A stretch of DNA of 5,596 bases from Pseudomonadota bacterium (GTDB taxonomy: Bacteria > Myxococcota > UBA9042 > PHBI01): the NCBI GenBank assembly GCA_005788935.1, contig SYAK01000506.1:1-5596 (forward strand). Reading direction: 5' to 3'. The notes under the pieces are model-generated. The model worked only from the letters and a program-made list of their open reading frames with translations, made no database searches and was not told where the DNA came from. Shown here piece by piece: positions 1 through 5,504 of this stretch. How positions within the stretch are numbered: the first letter of the stretch is position 1; the number at the start of each line of letters is the position of its first letter. The translations under genes were made by a program, and so were the position numbers.

Positions 1-124
1 GGATGGTCACGTTGAGGCCGCGGGCCTCGAGCAACGCGCCGAGCGCAGACGCCGTGAGGCCCTTGCCGAGGCTCGAGGCGACGCCGCCGGTGACGAAGAT
101 GAACTTGGTGTGCTTGTAGGCCAT
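1..124 (-). CDS. pyrG: CTP synthase, N-terminal 41 codons (partial)
   Basis: CTP synthase makes CTP from UTP, ATP and glutamine in the cytoplasm, the last step of de novo pyrimidine nucleotide synthesis. Only the start of the synthetase (amidoligase) domain is present; the rest lies beyond the left edge. The visible residues match the very conserved family N-terminus: [15 protein letters not shown] at residues 8-22 is the P-loop that binds ATP, followed by [10 protein letters not shown] at 32-41, nearly identical to what I recall of E. coli PyrG. The ATG at 124-122 is supported by an AGGAGG Shine-Dalgarno nine bases upstream and by the family's usual start, a few residues before the P-loop. 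It follows tsaB on the same strand after 54 bases with no visible terminator, so it may be co-transcribed with rseP and tsaB. The identification is secure despite the truncation. Confidence 0.96.
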   Translation of the reverse strand, partial: MAYKHTKFIFVTGGVASSLGKGLTASALGALLEARGLNVTI

Positions 125-133
125 CTGACGCTC

Positions 134-139
134 CCTCCT
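134..139 (-). promoter_or_regulatory. Shine-Dalgarno site of pyrG
   Basis: The minus strand reads AGGAGG here, a full match to the anti-Shine-Dalgarno consensus, with a nine-base spacer to the pyrG ATG. It is the strongest ribosome binding site in the window and fixes the pyrG start. It suggests that pyrG initiates independently rather than by coupling to tsaB. The rest of the 54-base gap holds a CTCCGGAG palindrome (142-149) and a small 5-bp hairpin (160-173), with no U-tract that would make a terminator. Confidence 0.8.
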
Positions 140-178
140 GCCTCCGGAGCCAGCCCGGGGCCTGCCCGCAGGCGCCGC

Positions 179-937
179 TTATTCGCCCATCGCGCGCCGT
201 TTTTCCAGCGCCTTTTCGGCGTTCAGCTCAGCCTCGGACCGCCGCAGGTAAGCGGGGTCGAGCGGCGGCACCTGCGACGGGTCGCGCCCCGCCTCACGCC
301 AACACCGGGCCGCGAGCCGTGCGTGCGACACCGCCGACCCGATGTGGGCGGGGTTTCCAGCGTCGGTCCCGTCGTGCGGGACGCCCGAGCCGACCCAGGT
401 GACCTCGGCGCCGCCCGTCAAGGCGAGGACCTTCCGCTCGAAGGCTTCGCGCGGGCCCGCCTCGGGCGGAAACATCGGCTCCGGGCCTGCACCTGGGCCG
501 AGCGAGAAGAGGCCTCCATAGACCTCCCCACGGCGCGCGTCGATCATCACCGCCACGCGCCGCACCTCGCGCAGGTCCGACCCCGTCGTGCCGAATGCGA
601 GCGACGCGAGGCTGCACACCGGCCACACCGGGACGCCTGTCCCAAGGTGCAGGCCGAGGGCGGTCGCGAGTCCCACCCGCACCCCGGTGAAGCCGCCCGG
701 ACCGCGCCCGACCGCGACGAGGGTCAGGTCGTGTGTCCGCTTGCCATGGGCCCGCAGCATCGCGTCGGCGTGCGTCAGCAGGGTGTCCGCGTGGCGAGGC
801 CCGCGGAAGGCGGTCCGCGCCTCGAGCAGGGTCTCGACGCCGTCGTGTGCCACCGACAGCAGCGCGATCGACAGGTGGTCACCGCCCGTCTCGAGGCCGA
901 GCACCAGGTCGGCGGCGCCAGCCTGCCCTGCGTCCAT
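179..937 (-). CDS. tsaB: TsaB, subunit of the tRNA N6-threonylcarbamoyladenosine (t6A37) synthesis complex
   Basis: TsaB is the non-catalytic partner of TsaD. Together with TsaE they transfer threonylcarbamoyl from the adenylate made by TsaC to A37 of tRNAs reading ANN codons. The 252-residue product is slightly longer than the usual 220-240. Family signatures are visible: an N-terminal ASKHA-fold strand (LVLGLETG, 11-18), RHAD at 48-51, GRGPGGFTGVRVG at 77-89 (the YeaZ/TsaB glycine-rich motif), DARRGEVY at 133-140, and LDPAYLRRSEAE at 226-237 near the C-terminus. The first motif has Glu16-Thr-Gly where the family usually has Asp-Thr-Ser. A charged tail follows (EKALEKRRAMGE). The ATG shares one base with the rseP stop (TGATG), and the sequence before it has only a G-rich stretch rather than a clear Shine-Dalgarno, so translation is probably coupled to rseP. 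Identification is firm. Confidence 0.93.
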   Translation of the reverse strand: MDAGQAGAADLVLGLETGGDHLSIALLSVAHDGVETLLEARTAFRGPRHADTLLTHADAMLRAHGKRTHDLTLVAVGRGPGGFTGVRVGLATALGLHLGTGVPVWPVCSLASLAFGTTGSDLREVRRVAVMIDARRGEVYGGLFSLGPGAGPEPMFPPEAGPREAFERKVLALTGGAEVTWVGSGVPHDGTDAGNPAHIGSAVSHARLAARCWREAGRDPSQVPPLDPAYLRRSEAELNAEKALEKRRAMGE

Positions 938-2577
938 CAGCCGCCCCAGACGCGGGCGATGTCGTTTCGCAGCACAATCACCATCAGCGCGATGATGAAG
1001 GCGAGCCCGAGGTAGGTCGCGATCATGCGCACCCGCACCGAGACGGGACGGCGCCGGATGCCTTCGATCGCCAGAAAAAGGATCTGACCGCCGTCGAGCA
1101 GCGGGATCGGCAGCAGGTTGATGACGCCAAGGCTCACGCTGATGCCCGCCATCAGCGCGAAGAACTTGTCCCAGCCCGCCTCGCCGGCCTCGGCGGCGAG
1201 CTGTCCGATGAGGACGGGGCCACCAAGCCCGTCCTTGACCGCCACACGCCCTGTCAGCAGGCCCCCGAGCATCGCGACCGTGCCACCGATTGCGTCAAAG
1301 GTCCCCTGGAACATGCGATGAACGGCGTAGGCGAGGGGGGCCTCGTTGTCGACGAGCTCGGGGGGAAGGCGCTCGTGCAGCACCGTGATTCCATGGATCG
1401 GCCGCTCGGCCCCCTGGTCGCGCGCGTTCGGCCACGGAATGGTCGCGTGACTCAGCGTGCCCGACAGCCGCTCGCCGCCCCGCTGCCACGTCACCGCGAC
1501 GGGCTCGGCGCGATGGGTGTGGAGGTAGCGCGCGGCGAAGGACCACGCGACGCAGGGCTGGTCGCCGACGGCAAGGACGCGGTCGCCCTTGACGAGACCG
1601 AGGCGCGCCGCGGGTGATTCGGGCATCACGTCGAAGACGAGGCAGTCGGCCGCGAACAGTCCGCGGGCCCCGGGGGCTGGCGGCAGCGTCACGACGCGCG
1701 GGGTCGCAAGGCTGACGCGCAGGCCGTCGACCGGGGCTGGCCGCCAGGCGAGCAGCGTCACCTTGACCGGGGCGGTCGCATCGCGGCCGACGGCTTCGAG
1801 GGCCTCGTCGATGGACCGCACGGGGCGGTCGCCCACGGCGAGGAGGCGGTCCCAGCTCGCGACCCCCGCGGCCGCTGCGACCGAGCCCGGCTCGACCCCG
1901 ACGAGCGGACGCGACGCCCGCGCCTCGACGCCGATGCGGCCGCGACGGTACTCGAGGACGCCGGGGACGACGTTGTCGAGCGAGGCGATGGGCGACACGA
2001 CGATGTCCCGCCGCGCACCTGCGCGCTCGACCGTGACAGGGACAGACTCGCCAGCTCGGCCGCCGATCCGGTCCCGCAGCTGCCACCAGTAGGCGACAGG
2101 CTCCCCATCGATCGCGACGATTCGGTCACCAGGGCGGATACCGGCCTTCCAGGCGGGCCAGTCCGGGTCCGCCGTACCGACGACGCTGCTCTCGAGGCGG
2201 CTCTCGCCGAGGCCGACCGAGAAGAACAGGAAGAACGGCAGGATCAGGTTGAACGCCGGGCCCGCCACCATGATGAGGAAGCGCCGCCAGACAGCCTTGT
2301 GTGCGAAGCTCACGGCCTCGACGCCGGGCGGGACCTCGTCGCCGGGGTCATAGCCGAGCATCTTGACGTAGCCGCCGAACGGCAGGAGCGCGAGGACGTA
2401 CTCGGTCGGCGGCAGGTCGGGGTGCTGCGCCCGGCCCTTCCAGGTCAGGATGCGCGGACCGACGCCGACCGCGAACTCGGTCACGTGGACGCCCATCGCG
2501 CGCGCCACGAGGAAGTGACCGAGCTCGTGGACGACGATGAGCCCGCAGATCATGAGGATGATGAAGACGGCTCCCAC
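937..2577 (-). CDS. rseP: RIP zinc metalloprotease RseP (site-2 protease, M50) with three PDZ-like domains
   Basis: This inner-membrane protease cleaves transmembrane segments of substrates, classically the anti-sigma factor RseA after DegS in the sigma-E pathway, and remnant signal peptides. The HExxH zinc motif is HELGH at 17-21 in the first membrane helix. A GGYVKM segment (68-73) marks the membrane-reentrant beta-loop, and AGPAFNL (105-111) begins the second helix. NLLPIPLLDGG at 487-497 supplies the third zinc ligand, Asp495, and a last helix spans about 517-536. The insert between helices carries three PDZ-like units, near 131-195, 215-293 and 306-378, sharing an AG/LG-x(4)-DR-x(2)-A-x-GD/DG core. 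E. coli RseP has about 450 residues and two PDZ domains, so this 546-residue protein has room for one more. The start is GTG: an in-frame TAG lies only four codons upstream and a later start would lose part of helix one. There is no clear Shine-Dalgarno. The local substrate is not identifiable. Confidence 0.95.
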   Translation of the reverse strand: MGAVFIILMICGLIVVHELGHFLVARAMGVHVTEFAVGVGPRILTWKGRAQHPDLPPTEYVLALLPFGGYVKMLGYDPGDEVPPGVEAVSFAHKAVWRRFLIMVAGPAFNLILPFFLFFSVGLGESRLESSVVGTADPDWPAWKAGIRPGDRIVAIDGEPVAYWWQLRDRIGGRAGESVPVTVERAGARRDIVVSPIASLDNVVPGVLEYRRGRIGVEARASRPLVGVEPGSVAAAAGVASWDRLLAVGDRPVRSIDEALEAVGRDATAPVKVTLLAWRPAPVDGLRVSLATPRVVTLPPAPGARGLFAADCLVFDVMPESPAARLGLVKGDRVLAVGDQPCVAWSFAARYLHTHRAEPVAVTWQRGGERLSGTLSHATIPWPNARDQGAERPIHGITVLHERLPPELVDNEAPLAYAVHRMFQGTFDAIGGTVAMLGGLLTGRVAVKDGLGGPVLIGQLAAEAGEAGWDKFFALMAGISVSLGVINLLPIPLLDGGQILFLAIEGIRRRPVSVRVRMIATYLGLAFIIALMVIVLRNDIARVWGG

Positions 2578-2585
2578 GGCCCGGG

Positions 2586-2614
2586 ACTATAGCCACCTGC
2601 GCGCCGCTTGCCTA
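2586..2614 (-). promoter_or_regulatory. Candidate sigma-70-type promoter for the rseP-tsaB-(pyrG) operon
   Basis: On the minus strand, TATAGT (2591-2586) matches five of six bases of the -10 consensus, and TAGGCA (2614-2609) matches four of six of the -35 consensus, with exactly 17 bases between them. TATAGT stands out in this very GC-rich gap. Its end lies only eight bases before the rseP GTG, so transcription would begin at or within a base or two of the start codon, giving a leaderless or nearly leaderless message. This agrees with the lack of a Shine-Dalgarno before rseP. The call rests on pattern matching only. Confidence 0.42.
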
Positions 2615-2617
2615 GGC
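2610..2617. repeat. 8-bp perfect palindrome GCCTAGGC overlapping the candidate rseP -35
   Basis: GCCTAGGC is its own reverse complement and covers part of the proposed -35 box of rseP. It does not extend into a longer inverted repeat. It could be half of an operator or simple chance in GC-rich sequence; no regulator is suggested by the neighbouring genes. Confidence 0.2.
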
Positions 2618-2686
2618 GGGTGTCCGGAAATCGGCGAACGTCGCGCGTCCGCCCGCCATCGCCCGGCTCGCCCGACATCGTAGCCC

Positions 2687-2715
2687 TTGCCGCCGTGGCG
2701 GCCTTCGGCCATGCT
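2687..2715 (+). promoter_or_regulatory. Weak candidate promoter for the iron-transport operon
   Basis: TTGCCG (2687-2692, four of six to the -35 consensus) is followed after 17 bases by CATGCT (2710-2715, three of six to the -10 consensus, keeping the important A at position 2 and T at position 6). Transcription would begin near 2722, leaving a leader of about 20 bases that includes the AGGGAGA ribosome binding site. The match is poor and other placements in the 165-base gap are possible. Confidence 0.22.
2689..2702. repeat. Inverted repeat GCCGCC-GT-GGCGGC between the candidate -35 and -10 of the iron operon
   Basis: Six-base arms (2689-2694 and 2697-2702) surround a two-base centre, and an immediately overlapping GGCC-TTC-GGCC (2700-2710) adds a second small inverted repeat. 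The site falls in the spacer of the weak candidate promoter, where a repressor would act. It is not like the AT-rich Fur or DtxR/IdeR boxes expected for iron control. GC-only palindromes are common by chance at this composition, so its role is unproven. Confidence 0.25.
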
Positions 2716-2728
2716 TCCGCCGCCGAAC

Positions 2729-2735
2729 AGGGAGA
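2729..2735 (+). promoter_or_regulatory. Shine-Dalgarno site that decides the fbpA start
   Basis: AGGGAGA lies seven bases before the ATG at 2743. It supports that ATG over the upstream in-frame start at 2608, which would add 45 residues and bury the lipoprotein signal. Confidence 0.7.
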
Positions 2736-2742
2736 ACCCGCC

Positions 2743-3840
2743 ATGCGCCTCGTCGCCGCCATCTCGACCCTCATCGCCCTCGCCGCCTGCGGCAAGCCGC
2801 AGCCCTCCGCGCCAGCCGCCCCCGATGTGGCCACGACCCCCGCGGAGCCAAGCGCGGCCGAACCCGCCGTCAAGCCGGTCGAGCCGCCGGCCGCGCCCGC
2901 TGCGCCCGCCGAGGAGCTGACGGTCTACTGCGGCCGCTCGAAGGCGATGGTCCAGGGCCTCTTCGACCGTTTCACCGCCGAGACCGGCGTCGCCCTGAGC
3001 GTCCGCTACGGCGACACGACCGCGCTCGCCAACACGGTCCTCGAGGAGGGCGACACCTCGCCCGCCGACCTCTTCTTCGCCCAGGACGCAGGCGCCCTCG
3101 GAGCCCTCCGTGCGGCCTCGCGCCTCGCCCCCCTTCCCGAGGCGCTGGTGTCGGCTGTCGACGCCCGCTTCCGGGCCCCCGACGCGACGTGGGTCGGCAC
3201 CTCGGGGCGCGCCCGCGTGGTCGCCTACAACACCGACAAGGTGAAGCCCGAGGACCTCCCGACGACCCTCGAGGGCTTCACCGATCCGACGTGGACGGGG
3301 CGCATTGGCTGGCCGCCGTCGAACGCGTCCTTCCAGGCCTTCGTCACCGCCCTCCGCCTCGTCCGCGGCCCTGAAGCGACCGCGACCTGGCTCAAGGGGA
3401 TCCTCGCGAACGAGCCCCAGGTCTTCCCGAAGAACGGGCCCGCGCTGCAGGCGGTCGCGAGCGGCGAGGTCGACGTCGCGTTCGTCAACCACTACTACCT
3501 GCACTCGACTCGCAAGGAGGCTGGCGACAAGCCGTTTCCCGTCGCCAACTTCCACCCTCCCGGCGACCTCGGCGGTCTCATGAACGTGGCGGGCGTCGGC
3601 GTCCTGCGCACCTCGAAGAAGGCCGAGCTCGCGCAGAAGTTCATCGGCTTCCTGCTCAGCGAGGCCGCGCAGAAGATCTTCGCCCACGACAACTTCGAGT
3701 ACCCGCTCGCGGCGGGCGTCAAGGTCGCGGACGGGGTGACCCCGGTCGAGTCCCTGAACCTGCCCGCTATCGAGCTCGGCAGCCTGTCGGACGTCGAGGC
3801 GACTGTCACGCTGCTGCGCGAGACGGGCGTCCTCCCCTGA
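2743..3840 (+). CDS. fbpA: Ferric-iron ABC transporter substrate-binding lipoprotein (FbpA/FutA/IdiA family)
   Basis: This extracytoplasmic protein should bind Fe3+ and deliver it to the permease encoded next. The 365-residue product begins with a short lipoprotein signal peptide ending in the lipobox LAAC, with Cys16 as the lipidated residue. A Pro/Ala/Glu-rich linker follows (about 17-58), then the periplasmic-binding fold. Family landmarks are YCGRSK (62-67, usually YSGR), RYGDT (88-92), SPADLFFAQDAGALGAL (106-122), WVGTSGRARVVAYNTDK (150-166), GRIGWPPSNASFQAF (186-200) and VNHYYL (248-253). By analogy with FutA/FbpA structures, Tyr62, Tyr162, Tyr251 and Tyr252 are the likely iron-coordinating tyrosines. 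The start is chosen from the signal peptide and the Shine-Dalgarno seven bases upstream. The stop overlaps the permease start by one base. Odd points are the Cys63 next to a ligand and the long linker. Other metals or ferric chelates are possible, but Fe3+ is the family norm. Confidence 0.93.
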   Translation: MRLVAAISTLIALAACGKPQPSAPAAPDVATTPAEPSAAEPAVKPVEPPAAPAAPAEELTVYCGRSKAMVQGLFDRFTAETGVALSVRYGDTTALANTVLEEGDTSPADLFFAQDAGALGALRAASRLAPLPEALVSAVDARFRAPDATWVGTSGRARVVAYNTDKVKPEDLPTTLEGFTDPTWTGRIGWPPSNASFQAFVTALRLVRGPEATATWLKGILANEPQVFPKNGPALQAVASGEVDVAFVNHYYLHSTRKEAGDKPFPVANFHPPGDLGGLMNVAGVGVLRTSKKAELAQKFIGFLLSEAAQKIFAHDNFEYPLAAGVKVADGVTPVESLNLPAIELGSLSDVEATVTLLRETGVLP

Positions 3841-5504
3841 TGACCGAGGCGGACGCTGGCGGAGTGCCGGAGCCGCGGACGGCCACCCCTGCGCGGCCCG
3901 CGCGTCGCTCGCCCCTCGGGGCCTCCCGCCTGACCGGGGTCCTCGCGTGGGTCCCGGCCGCCCTGACCCTCGCCTTGCCCGTCTGGCTCGTGCTTCGTAT
4001 CGCCGAGGCCCCGGATCGGGCGGTGCGCCTCATCGATCCGACCTCGGAGGTGGTGTGGGCGTTGCTCGGCCGGTCGGTTGGCCTCGCCGCCCTCGTCGCC
4101 ACCGCGAGCGTCGCCCTCGCGCTGCCGCTCGCGTGGCTGACGGTTCGTTCGGATCTCCCGGGACGCCGCCTGTTCTCGGCCCTCCTCGCGCTGCCGCTGG
4201 CGCTCCCGTCGTATGTGGGCGCCTTCGCGCTCATCGCGGCGCTCGGGCCTCGCGGTCTCGTCGCGACCGCCCTCGGGCTCGAGGAGGCGCCCGACATCCG
4301 TGGATTTGCGGGCGCTGTGGTCGTCCTGACCCTCCTCGGGTTCCCGTATGTGCTGCTGCCGCTCCAGGCGGCGATGCGTCAGCTCGATCCGCGCCTCGAG
4401 GAGTCGGCGCGGACGCTCGGGGCCCGCCCGTTTGAAGCGTTCCGGCGGGTGTCCCTGCCGCTGCTCGTGCCAGGGCTGCTCGCTGGGGCGCTGATGGTGA
4501 CGCTCTACGTGTTGTCGGACTTCGGGGCGGTCGCGATGCTCCAGGTCAACACCTTCACACGTGTGATCTACATGCAGCACGACACGTTCAATCGCCCTGG
4601 CGCCGCCGCCCTCGGGCTCGTTCTGCTCGGGCTGACCGTCCTCCTGCTCGTCGCGTCCGCCCGCCTCGGACGCCGCGAGCTTCGCCTCTCGGGGCGCCGA
4701 GCCGTCGCGCCAGGCGCCGCAGCCCCCGTCCGGCTCGGCCCGCTCCGCTGGCCCGCCCTCGTCTTCGTCCTGCTCGTCCTCCTGCTGAGCGTCGGGGCGC
4801 CCGTCGCCGTCGTCGTCGGGTGGGCCCTCGTCGCGGGGAACACCTGCGCCGCCTGCTCGCCGCTCGCCGAGCTCTCGCTCAACACCCTGACCGTGTCGAC
4901 GCTCACCGCCGGGCTCGCGATGGTGGCCGTGCTGCCGGTCGCGCGTTGGGCGACGCGTGGGCCGCCCGGGCTTCGTCTCCTGCCAGACCGAATCCTCTAC
5001 GCCGGTTTTGCCATCCCTGGCGTCGTCCTCGCCCTCGCCTTCGTCTTCGTCGGGACCCGCCTCGTCCCCGCCCTCTACCAGACCCTGCCGCTGCTCGTCG
5101 TGGCGTGCGCCCTGCGTTTCCTGCCGCAGGCCGCCGACACCCTCGGCCCAGCGCTCGCTCGCATCCCACCAGCCCTCGAGGAGGCCGCCGCGACGCTCGG
5201 GGCCCGGGGTGGCCGGCGCTTCCGGGAGGTCGCGCTGCCGCTCGCCCGCTCGGCGTGGCTGACGGGCGGCGCGCTCGTCTTCCTGACCACCCTGAAGGAG
5301 CTGCCCGCGACCCTTGTCATGCGGCCCTCGGGCTGGGACACGCTCGCGACCGAGCTCTGGGATCTCACGAACGAGGGGTACCACGGCGAGGCCGCGTGGC
5401 GCGCGCTCCTCATCCTCGGCCTCGGGGTCCTGCCGATGCTCGTCATCCTCAGCCGCTCCCATACCCGCACCCGCGACGCTCTGGCACGCGAGGACCTTTC
5501 ATGA
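3840..5504 (+). CDS. fbpB: Ferric-iron ABC transporter permease, fused two-half type (FbpB/SfuB family)
   Basis: This inner-membrane channel accepts iron from the binding lipoprotein and is driven by the ATPase encoded downstream. The 554 residues contain two homologous permease halves of about 250 residues, as is usual for FbpB-type proteins. Each half has an EAA loop that docks to the ATPase: EESARTLGA (187-195) and EEAAATLGA (447-455), exactly 260 residues apart. About twelve membrane helices can be seen by hydrophobicity, near 33-53, 72-100, 111-135, 156-176, 206-226, 254-272, 304-330, 346-366, 385-405, 411-428, 470-488 and 519-538. A hydrophilic N-tail of some 30 residues and a basic linker (273-303) between halves should be cytoplasmic. 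A CAAC pair (Cys336, Cys339) sits in the loop after helix seven, predicted extracytoplasmic. The ATG overlaps the fbpA stop by one base (TGATG) with no strong Shine-Dalgarno, implying translational coupling. Confidence 0.93.
   Translation: MTEADAGGVPEPRTATPARPARRSPLGASRLTGVLAWVPAALTLALPVWLVLRIAEAPDRAVRLIDPTSEVVWALLGRSVGLAALVATASVALALPLAWLTVRSDLPGRRLFSALLALPLALPSYVGAFALIAALGPRGLVATALGLEEAPDIRGFAGAVVVLTLLGFPYVLLPLQAAMRQLDPRLEESARTLGARPFEAFRRVSLPLLVPGLLAGALMVTLYVLSDFGAVAMLQVNTFTRVIYMQHDTFNRPGAAALGLVLLGLTVLLLVASARLGRRELRLSGRRAVAPGAAAPVRLGPLRWPALVFVLLVLLLSVGAPVAVVVGWALVAGNTCAACSPLAELSLNTLTVSTLTAGLAMVAVLPVARWATRGPPGLRLLPDRILYAGFAIPGVVLALAFVFVGTRLVPALYQTLPLLVVACALRFLPQAADTLGPALARIPPALEEAAATLGARGGRRFREVALPLARSAWLTGGALVFLTTLKELPATLVMRPSGWDTLATELWDLTNEGYHGEAAWRALLILGLGVLPMLVILSRSHTRTRDALAREDLS
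4394..4426 (+). repeat. First copy of a 33-bp direct repeat encoding EAA loop 1
   Basis: This stretch of the permease gene matches 5174-5206 at 28 of 33 bases by hand alignment, including an identical ten-base block (CCTCGAGGAG) and an identical 15-base block (GACGCTCGGGGCCCG). The two copies are 780 bases apart, exactly 260 codons, so they mark equivalent positions in the two permease halves. Coding constraint on the EAA loop together with strong codon bias can explain most of the identity. Confidence 0.7.
5174..5206 (+). repeat. Second copy of the 33-bp direct repeat encoding EAA loop 2
   Basis: This is the partner of 4394-4426, in the same reading frame and at the equivalent place in the second permease half. 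The five differences cluster in the middle, where the first copy encodes Ser-Ala-Arg and the second Ala-Ala-Ala. Confidence 0.7.
5490..5494 (+). promoter_or_regulatory. Shine-Dalgarno site of the ATPase gene
   Basis: GAGGA lies six bases before the ATG at 5501, inside the end of the permease gene. It supports that ATG, which overlaps the permease stop as ATGA. Confidence 0.6.

Noticed and set aside
142..173. Hairpins in the tsaB-pyrG gap (CTCCGGAG palindrome; GCCTG-CCCG-CAGGC) as a terminator of the rseP operon
   Set aside because: The stems are short and no U-tract follows on the minus strand; a chance GC palindrome is more likely.
110..1015. A 301-codon plus-strand open frame opposite tsaB, and a similar one at 733-1617 opposite rseP
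   Set aside because: Both are Arg/Pro/Ala/His-rich with no family motif, and both lie on the opposite strand of well-recognised genes.
2608..2742. A 45-codon upstream extension of fbpA from the ATG at 2608
   Set aside because: It would place an Arg-rich stretch before the lipoprotein signal peptide. The ATG at 2743 has a Shine-Dalgarno and begins a normal lipobox signal.
2578..2742. Riboswitch or small RNA gene in the divergent intergenic region
   Set aside because: The gap is only 165 bases, contains promoter-like elements for both sides, and shows no extended stem structure or known aptamer core that I can recognise.
2587..3687. A 366-codon open frame on the minus strand antisense to fbpA, ending just before rseP
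   Set aside because: Its translation is a Gly/Arg/Glu/Val-rich composition with no recognisable motif, opposite a clear binding-protein gene; long antisense frames are expected at this GC content.
3495..5462. A 655-codon open frame on the minus strand, antisense to the end of fbpA and nearly all of the permease gene
   Set aside because: Its translation is low-complexity and rich in Arg, Glu, Gly and Asp, the usual reverse reading of a Leu/Ala/Val-rich membrane protein in GC-rich DNA. It shows no domain, and the plus-strand permease is unmistakable.
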